From contig JAACSL010000007.1 of NCBI GenBank assembly GCA_009993955.1, positions 62,001 to 126,000 of the forward strand: a stretch of DNA of 64,000 bases. The letters run 5' to 3'. This DNA comes from Paraglaciecola sp. (GTDB lineage: Bacteria > Pseudomonadota > Gammaproteobacteria > Enterobacterales > Alteromonadaceae). The stretch's first letter is position 1, and every line of letters begins with the position of its first letter. Of this stretch, positions 25,901 through 35,919 are shown one piece after another. Position numbers and translations under genes: made by a program. The notes beneath the pieces are model-generated. The model was given only the letters and a program-made list of their open reading frames with translations. It made no database searches and was not told the origin of the DNA.

Positions 25901-27367
25901 ATGAATACAACTCAACCTAAATTAAGTTTCTGGCAAATTTGGAATGTCAGTTTTGGCTTTCTCGGTGTGCAATTTGGCTTTGCCTTGCAAAATGCAAACG
26001 TCAGTCGAATATTGTCAGACTTAGGGGCAGATCTGCATTCCTTGTCTTTGTTTTGGTTAGTCGCTCCTATTATGGGCTTGTTGGTACAGCCTATTGTCGG
26101 TGCAGCATCAGACCGCACTTGGAATAAATTCGGCAGAAGAAAACCGTTTATTTTGGCGGGTGCCATCGCGGCAGCCCTTGGAATGTTGTTGATGCCCAAT
26201 GCCCCCTTGTTTGTCGCATTTTTAGCGCCGATGTTATTTGGGGCGATGATGTTGGCATTAATGGATGCCTCGTTTAACGTGTGTTTCCAACCATTTAGAG
26301 CCTTAGTGTCAGACATGGTACCTGCTAGCCAACGAAATATTGGTTATTCGGTTCAGTCACTATTGATTAATTTAGGGGCCATTATTGGCTCTATGTTGCC
26401 TTTTATTCTGACTAACGTGGTGGGTTTAGAAAATACCGCTAAAGCGGGAGAAGTGGCGCCATCAGTAACCTGGGCATTTTATCTGGGGGCAACAGTATTA
26501 CTTGGTTCGGTTTTATGGACAGTGGTTCGTACCAAAGAATACGCCCCCAAGGACTACTATGCCTACAAAGGTATGGACGCGGACGTCGTCGCCAAAGAGT
26601 TGGCAGTGAAAACGTCAATTGGCACCAAATTAGCCAACTTTTGGCAACTTATTGTGACCATGCCAACCACCATGCGCCAACTTGCACTTGTGCAGTTTTT
26701 CTCGTGGTTTGCCCTGTTTATTATGTGGGTGTATACCACGCCAGCCATCACTCAGCACATTTGGGGCGTGGAGGTTAAATGGTTTGATCCAGCCTATTTG
26801 AGTAGTTTAAGTGAGATCCCAGCCAGTGTATTGGCGGCCAAAGGAGCAGCGGGAGATTGGGTGGGAATATTATTTGCGGCCTATTCGTTGTTTGCTGCCA
26901 TATTTTCCATTGTGTTAGCACGCTTAGCGGATAAATTTGGCCGTAAACTAATTTACTCAAGCTCGTTGATATTGGGCGGGCTGAGCTACATCAGTTTTAT
27001 GTTTATTGATAGCCCTGAGCTGGTTATGGCCCATCTCGGTTTTACCGAGGTTGAAGTACCCATGGGCGCCTTAATTTTAGTCTTACCCATGATTGGTGTC
27101 GGTATCGCTTGGGCGGCCATTCTGGCGATGCCTTATGCGATGTTGGCGGGCTCGTTGCCGGCTAATAAAACGGGGGTGTACATGGGTATTTTTAATTTTA
27201 CCATCGCCGCCCCGCAGATCATTTCCGGTATTTTTTCAGGGTGGATTTTAAGCGCTTTATTCGAAAATCAGGCGATTTACATTCTTATCTTAGCCGGTGT
27301 TTCGATGATCCTTGGTGGATTGTCGGTGTTCCGCGTAAACGATGTGCAAGGCACCACAACACAATGA
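25901..27367 (+). CDS. MFS sugar transporter (maltose/maltodextrin type)
   Basis: 488-residue inner-membrane carrier of the GPH/sugar-cation symporter type with about 12 hydrophobic segments. Marks are FWLVAPIMGLLVQPIVGAASDRT, WNKFGRRKPFILAG (the loop 2-3 motif), MDASFNVCFQPFRALVSDMV and RLADKFGRKLI in the second half. It starts MNTTQPKLSFWQIWNVSFGF. The stop overlaps an ATG of the downstream amylase region, so the two are one operon. By context the substrate is maltose or maltodextrin produced by that amylase; the sequence itself does not settle the sugar. Confidence 0.88.
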   Translation: MNTTQPKLSFWQIWNVSFGFLGVQFGFALQNANVSRILSDLGADLHSLSLFWLVAPIMGLLVQPIVGAASDRTWNKFGRRKPFILAGAIAAALGMLLMPNAPLFVAFLAPMLFGAMMLALMDASFNVCFQPFRALVSDMVPASQRNIGYSVQSLLINLGAIIGSMLPFILTNVVGLENTAKAGEVAPSVTWAFYLGATVLLGSVLWTVVRTKEYAPKDYYAYKGMDADVVAKELAVKTSIGTKLANFWQLIVTMPTTMRQLALVQFFSWFALFIMWVYTTPAITQHIWGVEVKWFDPAYLSSLSEIPASVLAAKGAAGDWVGILFAAYSLFAAIFSIVLARLADKFGRKLIYSSSLILGGLSYISFMFIDSPELVMAHLGFTEVEVPMGALILVLPMIGVGIAWAAILAMPYAMLAGSLPANKTGVYMGIFNFTIAAPQIISGIFSGWILSALFENQAIYILILAGVSMILGGLSVFRVNDVQGTTTQ

Positions 27368-27375
27368 GGATAAAC

Positions 27376-29082
27376 ATGAATATGACTCGAATTCTCAGTA
27401 AATCGGCTGTTGTTATCGCGGTAAGTGTCGTGCTGGCGTCATGTGGTGGTTCACAGCAGAGTGAACAGACAAACATTGCCCAAGTAAGCAGTGACTTTTA
27501 CGGCACACAACAACCTTTTGTGAAAGAAGCCGTGTATTTTGTGATGACTGACCGTTTTGTGGATGGTGATGCCAGTAATAACCATGTTGATCAAGGCGGC
27601 AAGCATCCCACTTGGCAGCTACCCCTAGTGGGAGACTCTGGTCAGGTGGCCTATGTTGGCTACATGGGAGGAGACTTCCAAGGTATTGTCAACAATGCTC
27701 AATACATCAGTGATATGGGCTTTACAGCCGTTTGGTTAACCCCAATTGTTGATAACCCTGATGAAGTCTTTACCGGTGGTGAGCCGATTACCTTTGGTGG
27801 CGCGTTTAAGGACGGTGGCAAAACCGGTTATCATGGTTACTGGGCGAATAACTTCTACCAAGTTGACGAACACTATCCTTCGCTTGGTTTATCTTATAAA
27901 GAATTTACCCACACCTTGCGGTCTGAGTATGGCCTTAAAACGGTACTGGATATTGTCGCCAACCACGGCTCACCGTCTTTCAGTATGCCAGTTGATCAAG
28001 CCAAATTTGGTGAGTTGTATGACATCGACAATAAGCTAGTGGCCGATCATCAAAACTTAGCTCCAGAGCAGCTAGATGTTAACAATCCTCTGCATGCGTT
28101 TTTTCACACCTATCCCGATATTTTACAGTTGTCGAACTTGGATGAAAGTAATCAAAATCTCAGTGATTATTTGATTAACTCTTATTTGTATTGGATAGAG
28201 CAGGGTGCAGACGCCATTCGCATTGATACCATCAAACATGTTCCTCATGAATTTTGGAAACGTATGTCTGACGCGGTGCGAAATAAACATCCACAGTTTT
28301 ATATGTTTGGTGAAAGTTTTGACTACGACGCTAATTTTATCGCCCAGCATACCTTGCCCAAAAATGGTGGGATCAGTGTATTGGATTTTCCCATGCAAAA
28401 AGCCATGACGGCGGTGTTCGAAAATCCACACAGTGATTTTGCTGAGTTAGGCAAAAGCTTGTATTTAACCCATGGTCCTTACGCTAATCCCTACGAGCTG
28501 GCCACCTTTTATGATAATCATGATATGCCTCGCCTAAATGCTAGCGATGCTGGTTTCATTGACGCCAACAATTGGTTATTTACCGTACGTGGCATCCCTG
28601 TGGTGTATCAGGGGTCTGAGTTAGGATTTATGCGGGGACTGGCTGAACACAAGGGAAACCGCAACTATCTAGGGCAGGCTAATATTGAATTAGCCAAACA
28701 ACATCCTATTCATGCAGCGCTAAGTCGCATTGCCACTGTGCGTAAAAATCTGCCAGCTCTGCAAAACGGCCTACAACTTATGCTTGAACTTAAAGGCGAT
28801 CGGGCGGCGTTTTATCGAATATTGGTGAAAGATGGCGTGAGTCAAACCGCCTTGGTTTTACTAAACAAAGGGGAAAATGCTACGCAATTTACCATCAGCA
28901 AGTACATGCAAACTGGGAAATGGCAAAGCCAACTGAGTGACGATGTTATAGCAGTGACAAGTGATGATCTTCAACTGACTGCTGACGTACCTGCACATGG
29001 CGTAGCGGTATGGTTACGAGAAGGCGAGGTAACAGGTACAGCGCTGTTAGCTGAATTGCAAACCCTGATGAGTGACAAATAG
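27376..29082 (+). CDS. GH13 alpha-amylase family lipoprotein
   Basis: 568 residues, lipoprotein signal ending LASC, so anchored to a membrane and facing the periplasm or outside. The GH13 conserved regions are present: DIVANH, GADAIRIDTIKH with the nucleophile Asp, MFGESFDY with the acid Glu, and FYDNHDMPR. It should cleave alpha-1,4-glucans. ATG 27376 was chosen for its GAGGA five nt upstream; ATG 27364 overlaps the transporter stop and is possible. A C-terminal beta domain follows the barrel. Operon with the MFS transporter. Confidence 0.92.
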   Translation: MNMTRILSKSAVVIAVSVVLASCGGSQQSEQTNIAQVSSDFYGTQQPFVKEAVYFVMTDRFVDGDASNNHVDQGGKHPTWQLPLVGDSGQVAYVGYMGGDFQGIVNNAQYISDMGFTAVWLTPIVDNPDEVFTGGEPITFGGAFKDGGKTGYHGYWANNFYQVDEHYPSLGLSYKEFTHTLRSEYGLKTVLDIVANHGSPSFSMPVDQAKFGELYDIDNKLVADHQNLAPEQLDVNNPLHAFFHTYPDILQLSNLDESNQNLSDYLINSYLYWIEQGADAIRIDTIKHVPHEFWKRMSDAVRNKHPQFYMFGESFDYDANFIAQHTLPKNGGISVLDFPMQKAMTAVFENPHSDFAELGKSLYLTHGPYANPYELATFYDNHDMPRLNASDAGFIDANNWLFTVRGIPVVYQGSELGFMRGLAEHKGNRNYLGQANIELAKQHPIHAALSRIATVRKNLPALQNGLQLMLELKGDRAAFYRILVKDGVSQTALVLLNKGENATQFTISKYMQTGKWQSQLSDDVIAVTSDDLQLTADVPAHGVAVWLREGEVTGTALLAELQTLMSDK

Positions 29083-29105
29083 CGCTTACGTCGCGCTTGG
29101 TAGAA

Positions 29106-29128
29106 GGTGGCCAGTGGCTACCTTTTTT
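29106..29128 (+). terminator. Terminator of the transporter-amylase operon
   Basis: GGTGGCC (29106-29112)/GGCTACC (29116-29122) with one G-T pair, loop AGT, then six T. It lies 24 nt after the amylase stop. Confidence 0.8.
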
Positions 29129-29130
29129 AT

Positions 29131-29158
29131 TGGCTAATTGGCTAATTGGCTAATTGGC
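29131..29158. repeat. 3.5-copy tandem repeat of TGGCTAAT at the lacI-type gene stop
   Basis: Three exact copies of the 8-mer TGGCTAAT plus TGGC run across the stop codon of the minus-strand LacI regulator. Because the unit is not a multiple of three, copy-number change by slippage would alter the reading frame of the last residues. Confidence 0.9.
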
Positions 29159-30191
29159 GCGTACTTTTTTGTGCCCCACATGATTGTCTCACCACTAGCT
29201 CTACGGGCAGTAATACTTGACTTAACTGCGCACCATTAATCAATTGCAATAGATTTTTTACCAGGATTTCACCGGCTAGCTTGGTATTCTGTTGCATCGT
29301 TGTTAGGGCAGGGTTGGTAAAACTGGAGCTGGGTATGTTGTCATAGCCGGTGACTGCCACTTGCTCTGGAATGCGAATATCATTATCACGCAACGCGCGC
29401 ATCGCACCCATGGCAATGAGGTCACTGGCACAGACAATGGCATCGACTTTTTTGCCCGACTGCAATAACGATTGCGTGGCTTCATAACCCGACTGCTCGG
29501 TAGTAATGGCTTCGATCTGCATGGACTCATCATGCACCAATCCCGCCTGTTGTAATGCTTTGGTCACACCAATGTAGCGATCTAGAAATTCTGGGCAGGC
29601 TTTACTTGCGCCACCGATAAAGGCGAAATGCTTGCGCCCTAAGGCAATCAAATGCTGGGTGATGTCAAAGCCACCTTGAATATTGTCACTTCCAATAGAC
29701 ACACCCGGATGTTCAGCATCGTGAGCGCCCCAACGCACAAAATGTGTACCTTGTTCCTCCAATTTACTTAACTTATCGCGGTAATCTAAATAGTCACCAT
29801 AACCAAGCAAGATAATGCCATCGGCTTTATTGGAATCTTCGTATTCTGCATGCCAGTCATCATTGAGATTCTGAAATGATACCAATAAATCATAGCCGGC
29901 CGTGGCACTCGCTTTGGTGATACTGCCAAGCATCGATAGGAAAAAAGGATTGATTAATGAATCATCCGAGGTGGGATCTTCAAACAGTAAGAGCGCAAGG
30001 GTAGCACTTTGCTGCCGGCGTAAATTGCTGGCGTTTTTGTCGACTTTGTAATTCAGTTCAGCGGCGATGGCCTGTACTTTATCTCGGGTTTCTTTGTTAA
30101 CAAGTGGACTATCCCGCAGGGCACGCGATACGGTTGACTGGGACACGCCTGCACGGTGGGCGATATCAATGGAGGTCGCTTTATCTCTCAT
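29142..30191 (-). CDS. LacI-family transcriptional regulator
   Basis: 349 residues: N-terminal HTH (SIDIAHRAGVSQSTVSRALRDSPLVN), hinge-region LRRQQSATLALL, then a periplasmic-binding-like effector domain with DGIILLGYGDYLDY, FAFIGGASKACPE, VCASDLIAMGAMRALRD and VAVTGYDNIPSSSFTNPALTT. It is convergent with the amylase gene and likely represses the transporter-amylase and halogenase genes through the palindrome at 25751-25764. ATG 30191 gives the standard LacI start; upstream in-frame GTG codons would add 16 unlikely residues. The last residues QLAN lie within a tandem repeat. Confidence 0.92.
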   Translation of the reverse strand: MRDKATSIDIAHRAGVSQSTVSRALRDSPLVNKETRDKVQAIAAELNYKVDKNASNLRRQQSATLALLLFEDPTSDDSLINPFFLSMLGSITKASATAGYDLLVSFQNLNDDWHAEYEDSNKADGIILLGYGDYLDYRDKLSKLEEQGTHFVRWGAHDAEHPGVSIGSDNIQGGFDITQHLIALGRKHFAFIGGASKACPEFLDRYIGVTKALQQAGLVHDESMQIEAITTEQSGYEATQSLLQSGKKVDAIVCASDLIAMGAMRALRDNDIRIPEQVAVTGYDNIPSSSFTNPALTTMQQNTKLAGEILVKNLLQLINGAQLSQVLLPVELVVRQSCGAQKSTRQLAN

Positions 30192-30496
30192 GTGTTTTTC
30201 TGTACTTCCTGACACTCGTTCGCCACGTACACGACGCACGCACGCGACGGTTTAACCAAACTAGCATGGTTATACACCAGCGCTCGGTTTACGTCCTCAA
30301 GAATATGCAAATCGAGGTAAATAGTTCACTTTTTTGCGGACAATTTACTCTGTTGCAATAGATCTGCAGCGCTTGATATTGCCTTGTAGGCCATGAATAT
30401 AGATGAATTTTGTGACAAAAATCCTTATGTTGTAGCAGTAAGCTGATGTAAACTGCGCGCTCTTTTCTCGTCGCTTCAATCAAGAGGGTATGCTAA
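30192..30496. other. Divergent gap between LacI regulator and glnS
   Basis: 305 bp carrying the promoters of two divergent genes. No gene, repeat or structured RNA is evident. A GC-rich stretch CTGCGCGCTC at about 30453-30462 follows an AT-rich TGATGTAAA and could be the discriminator of a glnS promoter; the -35 is not clear. Confidence 0.45.
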
Positions 30497-32164
30497 ATGG
30501 CCGAGACCGAAAGTCGTCCGACCAACTTTATTCGTCAAATTATCGATACCGATCTACGTAATGGTTTGCACACTGTTATCCAAACCCGATTCCCACCAGA
30601 ACCAAATGGTTATTTGCATATCGGTCATGCTAAGTCTATCTGTTTAAACTTTGGCATCGCTCAGGATTATGCGGGATATTGCAACCTTCGATTTGATGAT
30701 ACCAACCCTGAAAAAGAAGACATTGACTACGTCAATTCCATTCAGCAAGACGTCAGTTGGCTGGGATTTCAGTGGCACGATAAAATCCGCTATTCATCTG
30801 ATTATTTTGAACAGCTGTATGGTTATGCCGTTGAGCTCATTGAAAAAGGCTTGGCCTACGTGGATTTCTCAACACCGGATGAAGTACGGCGTATGCGAGG
30901 CTCTTTGAAGGCACCCGGTGAAAATAGTCCTTATCGTGATACGCCAATAGCGGATAATCTGGCATTTTTCGCGCAAATGCGTGCTGGCAAGTTCGCAGAA
31001 GGCACCTGTTTGTTACGCGCTAAGATTGATATGGCGTCGCCATTCATGTGTATGCGTGATCCCGCTTTGTACCGAGTTAAATTTGCTCATCACCACCAAA
31101 CAGGCGACAAGTGGTGTATCTACCCGATGTATGATTTTACCCATTGTATTTCGGATGCTATTGAGGGCATTACGCATTCTTTGTGTACTCTGGAATTCCA
31201 AGACAATCGACGTTTGTATGATTGGGTCATCGATAATATTTCGATTCAAACTCAGCCGCGCCAATACGAATTCTCGCGCCTCAATTTAGAATACACCGTT
31301 TTGAGTAAACGTAAGCTGATTCAATTGGTGTCTGAGCACCATGTCAGTGGTTGGGACGACCCTCGCATGCCAACCATTGCTGGTTTCAGACGCCGAGGCT
31401 TTACTCCAAGTTCCATCAGAGAATTTTGTAAACGTATCGGTGTGACCAAAATGGATAATTTGGTGGAAATGTCGATGTTAGATGCCTGTATCCGTGAAGA
31501 GTTAAATGAAAGTGCACCACGGGCAATGGCGGTCTTGGTTCCAGTCAAATTAGTTATCGAAAACTTTCCTGCTACGCAAGTAGAGGTACTACACGCGCAA
31601 AATCATCCTAACGATGAAAGTATGGGAACGCGTGAGGTGCCATTTACACGAGAAATTTTCATTGAAGCTGAGGATTTTAAAGAAGAAGCCAATAAAAAGT
31701 TCAAACGCTTAGTTTTGGGTAAAGAAGTGCGTTTACGCAATGCTTATGTGATTAAAGCCGAGCGGGTTGAGAAAGACGCGCAAGGTAATGTCACCACTAT
31801 TTACGCCAGTTATGATCCACAGACGTTGGGTAAAGATCCGGCAGACGGTCGTAAAGTCAAAGGTGTGATTCATTGGGTGTCGGCTTCACATGGCGTGCGG
31901 GCGACAGTTAATTTATATGATCGCTTATTTAAGGTGCCCAATCCTGCCGGTGAAGAAGATTTTCTCAGTACCCTCAATCCTGAGTCATTAGTGGTTAAAC
32001 AAGCGGTAGTCGAACCCAGCTTACAGCATGCCCTGCAAGGTGTAGGCATTCAATTTGAACGCATGGGTTATTTTTGCGTGGACAGTGCCAGTAAACCTGA
32101 ACACTTAGTGTTCAATCGTACGGTTGGTTTACGTGACTCGTGGGCAAAAGCTGATCAAGACTGA
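30497..32164 (+). CDS. glnS: Glutaminyl-tRNA synthetase
   Basis: 555 residues, class I synthetase that charges tRNA-Gln. The HIGH motif is HIGH at residues 41-44 in [12 protein letters not shown], and the KMSKS-equivalent is VLSKRKL near residue 266. [25 protein letters not shown] and [11 protein letters not shown] are all typical of GlnRS. The C-terminal anticodon-binding beta-barrels end at the usual place. It appears monocistronic with a strong terminator at 32183-32212. Confidence 0.97.
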   Translation: MAETESRPTNFIRQIIDTDLRNGLHTVIQTRFPPEPNGYLHIGHAKSICLNFGIAQDYAGYCNLRFDDTNPEKEDIDYVNSIQQDVSWLGFQWHDKIRYSSDYFEQLYGYAVELIEKGLAYVDFSTPDEVRRMRGSLKAPGENSPYRDTPIADNLAFFAQMRAGKFAEGTCLLRAKIDMASPFMCMRDPALYRVKFAHHHQTGDKWCIYPMYDFTHCISDAIEGITHSLCTLEFQDNRRLYDWVIDNISIQTQPRQYEFSRLNLEYTVLSKRKLIQLVSEHHVSGWDDPRMPTIAGFRRRGFTPSSIREFCKRIGVTKMDNLVEMSMLDACIREELNESAPRAMAVLVPVKLVIENFPATQVEVLHAQNHPNDESMGTREVPFTREIFIEAEDFKEEANKKFKRLVLGKEVRLRNAYVIKAERVEKDAQGNVTTIYASYDPQTLGKDPADGRKVKGVIHWVSASHGVRATVNLYDRLFKVPNPAGEEDFLSTLNPESLVVKQAVVEPSLQHALQGVGIQFERMGYFCVDSASKPEHLVFNRTVGLRDSWAKADQD

Positions 32165-32182
32165 AAGGTCTAACATCGTAAT

Positions 32183-32212
32183 AAAAGGCAGATAAATGTA
32201 TCTGCCTTTTTT
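32183..32212. terminator. Bidirectional terminator between glnS and yciK
   Basis: 12-bp stem AAAAGGCAGATA (32183-32194)/TATCTGCCTTTT (32199-32210), loop AATG, flanking A and T runs. Serves two convergent genes. Confidence 0.92.
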
Positions 32213-32220
32213 ATGTGCAG

Positions 32221-32967
32221 TTATTTTTTGCTTTGAGCATGGAAGGTTTGGCCATTTTCTTGGCTACGACTTCTGTCCATCAAGTAAATGTAAACAGGCA
32301 TAATATCTGCCGCACTGGGCAAAGAGTCTGGATTTTCTGCAGGAAAGGCTTTAGCTCGCATGGCGGTGCGAGTCCCCCCAGGGTTGATACAATTAACGCG
32401 CAGCGCAGTGTTTTCAAACTCATCAGCCAATACTTCCATCATGCCCTGTGTTGCAAATTTGGACACGGCATAACTTCCCCAATACGCGCGACCTTTTACG
32501 CCTACACTTGAGCTGGTAAAAATCACTGAGCCAGCCGGCGATTTTTTGAGTAAGGGTAACAAGGCTTGCGTCAAGTAAAATTGACTGTTGACGTTGACTT
32601 GCATGATTTGCTGCCAAGTCTCCACTTTGATGTGCTCAAAAGGACCTAATTCACCCAATTGACTGGCGTTGTGCAGTACACCGTCTAGTTTGCCAAATTG
32701 ATGTTCAATTGAACCAGCTAAGCCAGCATAGTGGCTAGGGGTGGCGCCAGCTAAATCAAGTGGCACGATGGCGGGTTCTTGTCCGCCTGCAGCGATGATG
32801 TCGTCATATACCGCTTCTAACTTACTGACTGTTTTACCGAGTAAAATAACGCTTGCGCCAAATTTGGCGTAGTGAAGGGCTGCTTCTCGACCAATACCGC
32901 TACCGGCACCTGTGACTAAAATAACCTTATCTGCTAAACACTGTGGGGCAGGAATATAATTTTGCAT
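32221..32967 (-). CDS. yciK: YciK-like short-chain oxidoreductase
   Basis: 248-residue SDR. Motifs: VTGAGSGIGREAALHYAKFGA, HNASQLGELGPFE, TSSSVGVKGRAYWGSYAVSKFA with YxxxK, and NCINPGGTRTAMRAKAFPAENP, which is characteristic of YciK. The physiological substrate of YciK is not established. ATG 32967 gives the family N-terminus; the open frame runs on to 33105 without family character. It is convergent with glnS. Confidence 0.9.
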   Translation of the reverse strand: MQNYIPAPQCLADKVILVTGAGSGIGREAALHYAKFGASVILLGKTVSKLEAVYDDIIAAGGQEPAIVPLDLAGATPSHYAGLAGSIEHQFGKLDGVLHNASQLGELGPFEHIKVETWQQIMQVNVNSQFYLTQALLPLLKKSPAGSVIFTSSSVGVKGRAYWGSYAVSKFATQGMMEVLADEFENTALRVNCINPGGTRTAMRAKAFPAENPDSLPSAADIMPVYIYLMDRSRSQENGQTFHAQSKK

Positions 32968-33235
32968 GAATAAATAACATAGTTTTTTGATGCAGAGATC
33001 ATAACATTGAAAAACCTTCTTTTGCAGTAAGCTAATGGTTTGAATAGAATTTAACCTCAGCGTACAAATAATTAACAATGCTTTGCAAAAACCAAATAAA
33101 GTCAATAATATTGCAGCAACGTTTACTGGTCTTACTTGTTAGTGTTGTCGGCTGTTAAGTGTCTCATCGACACTAAGGCCTTCAAGCAAATAAGTCGTAA
33201 CAAAGATCATGGCCTTTGCATTTCGGGGAAACATA

Positions 33236-35821
33236 ATGAAAAAACTATTACTCTGTACGAGTATCACCTTGGCTTTTGGTTTAAGTAGCTGTGGCGGTGA
33301 CTCCATCATAGAGTTAAAAAAAGACGTCGTGACTGAAAAGCCAGCCTCTCGTGTATTGTTTGATCCAACTGCTGGTGTACTGCCTGTTCCAACTGACTTG
33401 CTTTTTGCTTTGGCTGCTCAGACTCAAGATGGCACACTGGAGATGCCCGACGAAGTAGCGGGCAAAGTATCTGGAGCCGGAGTTGATTTTGGTAATCCTT
33501 CAGCTGCTTTAGGTGGTTTAGATGGTTGGTCAACTCAGCAAGCGTTCACGATTTCCACCTCACATCCTGCTGGTGTGACGTTAGACGCCGCGTCTGTATC
33601 AACGCCTGGCTCTGTGCGTTTGTTTAAAGGGGCAATTGGTGGAGATTTAAAAGACAGCGACTGTACAACTAAATCACCATTAACCGGCTGTAAAATCTAT
33701 GAAGAGTTGACCTTTGGGGTTGATTTCGTTTCTCAGGCGTCGGGCAACAGCATTGCCATCATTCCACTGAAAGCGTTTGAAGGCTCTACGTCCTATTACG
33801 TAGTGTTGACCACAGGTTTAAAAGGCTCAGACGGGCGTGCTTTAAAACCGTCTACAAGCTATGAGCTAGTGCGTCAAGACATCAATACCTTACCTTTGTC
33901 TTCAGCGTCACAACTTGCCTTGCAAGGCCTGATTAATTCTTATGAAGCAGTGATCACTAGTCAAGGTGGCGTAAGCAAAGACGCCATTGTTTACAGTTCA
34001 ACGTTTACCACACAATCTACCGATAATATCTTCAGCACCATCAAAGGTGTGCAGATTGGTGGGTTTGCCACGGCTTTAGGGCAGGGGGCGCCTGCGTCTG
34101 TTGCTGCACAGTATTTACCGGTCATTCAAGTGGATGCCAGTGCTGACAAGACGGCTTTTGACGTATTGGCACCTTCACTGTTGTCTGCTGAACAGTTAGC
34201 AGGATTGCGGGCCTATGGCCTTGATAGTTGCGCTGGTTTGACTGCTACGTTAGCCAACCCAACATCGCCTCTGTTTTCAACAGCGGCAAGCACCTTTGCC
34301 CAAGTTGGTCCATTCTGTACTGTGAAGGTGGCGTCTGGTTCGGTTAACCTACCTTACTACTTGAGTACGACAGCGCCACTGACAGACTTTTGGCATGCTG
34401 CTTGTACTAATGGTTTGGCACTTAGAGGGATTGGCGCTGCTAACATCCCCGGTTTAATTGCTAACGGTACATTGCCTGTTGGTCCGTACAACAGTCTTTG
34501 TCAAGCCGCCTCAGGTGGTCAACTACTTGATTTAGATGTCAGTGCTTTGGGCATCGACGATGGCCGCCACGTTACCCGTTATAGTCCGATTGTTGCGCCT
34601 CAAGGCAGAAATGCTGATGGCACCGAAACCTTGGCAGTACAGGTAACTGTACCGGATGAAAACGTAGTTGCGCTGTTGGCAAGTTTAAATCCTGCTATTC
34701 AACCTATATCTAAGCCAGCAGCAGGATGGCCCGTGGTCATTTTAGCTCACGGTATTACGTCGAAAAAAGAAGATATGCTGGCCATGACAGGGGCCTTGTC
34801 GATTGCCGGTTTTGCGACGGTTGCTATTGACAACCCACTGCATGGTAGTCGCGGTTTCACACTTGAAAACGGTCAGATTGTCAACGCGTCGGGTGGTTTT
34901 GGTGGGTCGACCACTGACTACTTTAACCTGAGCAGTTTGTTGACTGCACGCGACAATACCCGTCAAGCCGTTGCTGATGTGCTGGGTTTGCGTTTGGGTT
35001 TGAATGCCTTAGTTGAAGCTTCTGGTAAAGTCGATATTGATCCAAGCAACGTTTATATGGCTGGTCAATCACTTGGCTCGATTATCGCCACTACAGCGGT
35101 AACCATGGCAAATACTTCGCTGGCAGCGGTCAATCCTCAGCTTGCAGGCTTTGATGGCATGTTCAAAATTAATGCGGCAGGGTTAAACGTACCTGGCGGC
35201 GGCATTGCAGGTTTCTTACTGGAATCGGCAGCCTTCGGCAATTTAGTTAAAGGTTCACTGTTTGCCGCTTCTTCCACGGACTTCCAACAGTTTTTAGGTG
35301 CTTATGCACAAACTAACGGTTTACCCTTGCAAGCCGCCATTGCACCTGCCTATGTCGCGTTTTCACAGGGCTTTACTGCGGTTCAACAAGCCAGTGCTAG
35401 AGCGTTATTTAGTCAATTCCAGTTCGCTGCACAAACCTTGCTTGATGCAGGAGACCCAAACACCTTTGCGGCGATGTTGGGTGCCCAAGATACGGCGGTA
35501 TACATGGCTGAAGTTGTGGGTGGTGGAACAAATGACGATGGTTCAGTTGCGCTTCCAGACCAAGTTATTCCAAACTTTGTTGCCCCGTTGGCGGGAACAG
35601 AAGCCTTGGCTAAACTGATTGGCCTAGAAGGGGTTAGCTCAACTCAGCCTGGTAACGGCATTGTGCGTTTCATCGCGGGTGAACACAGTTCATTGCTCAA
35701 TCCGCGTTTGAGCGTTGCCACTACCTTAGAAATGCAATCACAAATTGCTAAGTTTTTTGCATCAGACATGCTGGGTCAAGCAACCATTGTGGTAGGCAAC
35801 CCAAGTGTTGTCGCCAACTAA
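33236..35821 (+). CDS. VolA/Pla-1-type extracellular lipase lipoprotein
   Basis: 861 residues, lipoprotein signal ending LSSC. The N-terminal Pla-1/cef-type region (RVLFDPTAGVLPVPTDLLFA) precedes an alpha/beta-hydrolase with nucleophile Ser612 in MAGQSLGSI, ILAHGITSKKEDML as the oxyanion loop region, and the catalytic His likely in GEHSSLLNP. In Vibrio the homologue VolA is a surface lysophospholipase. ATG 33236 has GGGGA seven nt upstream; the frame opens at 33209. It is monocistronic, with a strong terminator downstream. Release of fatty acids from environmental lipids is the likely job. Confidence 0.9.
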   Translation: MKKLLLCTSITLAFGLSSCGGDSIIELKKDVVTEKPASRVLFDPTAGVLPVPTDLLFALAAQTQDGTLEMPDEVAGKVSGAGVDFGNPSAALGGLDGWSTQQAFTISTSHPAGVTLDAASVSTPGSVRLFKGAIGGDLKDSDCTTKSPLTGCKIYEELTFGVDFVSQASGNSIAIIPLKAFEGSTSYYVVLTTGLKGSDGRALKPSTSYELVRQDINTLPLSSASQLALQGLINSYEAVITSQGGVSKDAIVYSSTFTTQSTDNIFSTIKGVQIGGFATALGQGAPASVAAQYLPVIQVDASADKTAFDVLAPSLLSAEQLAGLRAYGLDSCAGLTATLANPTSPLFSTAASTFAQVGPFCTVKVASGSVNLPYYLSTTAPLTDFWHAACTNGLALRGIGAANIPGLIANGTLPVGPYNSLCQAASGGQLLDLDVSALGIDDGRHVTRYSPIVAPQGRNADGTETLAVQVTVPDENVVALLASLNPAIQPISKPAAGWPVVILAHGITSKKEDMLAMTGALSIAGFATVAIDNPLHGSRGFTLENGQIVNASGGFGGSTTDYFNLSSLLTARDNTRQAVADVLGLRLGLNALVEASGKVDIDPSNVYMAGQSLGSIIATTAVTMANTSLAAVNPQLAGFDGMFKINAAGLNVPGGGIAGFLLESAAFGNLVKGSLFAASSTDFQQFLGAYAQTNGLPLQAAIAPAYVAFSQGFTAVQQASARALFSQFQFAAQTLLDAGDPNTFAAMLGAQDTAVYMAEVVGGGTNDDGSVALPDQVIPNFVAPLAGTEALAKLIGLEGVSSTQPGNGIVRFIAGEHSSLLNPRLSVATTLEMQSQIAKFFASDMLGQATIVVGNPSVVAN

Positions 35822-35837
35822 TCAACGTTAATCGCTT

Positions 35838-35873
35838 AAAAAAGCCAAGTCTGTTGACTTGGCTTTTTTTTTT
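35838..35873 (+). terminator. Terminator of the lipase gene
   Basis: GCCAAGTC (35844-35851)/GACTTGGC (35856-35863), loop TGTT, A6 before and a ten-base T run after. Confidence 0.95.
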
Positions 35874-35919
35874 AATTTTTGTCCCCATAACCACACAAAA
35901 TTTAACTGGAGAGTTTCGC

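Noticed and set aside
35854-35919. N-terminal extension of SohB from an ATG-like codon at 35854
   Set aside because: That codon lies in the loop of the preceding lipase terminator. TTG 35920 with GGAGA upstream gives the family N-terminus.
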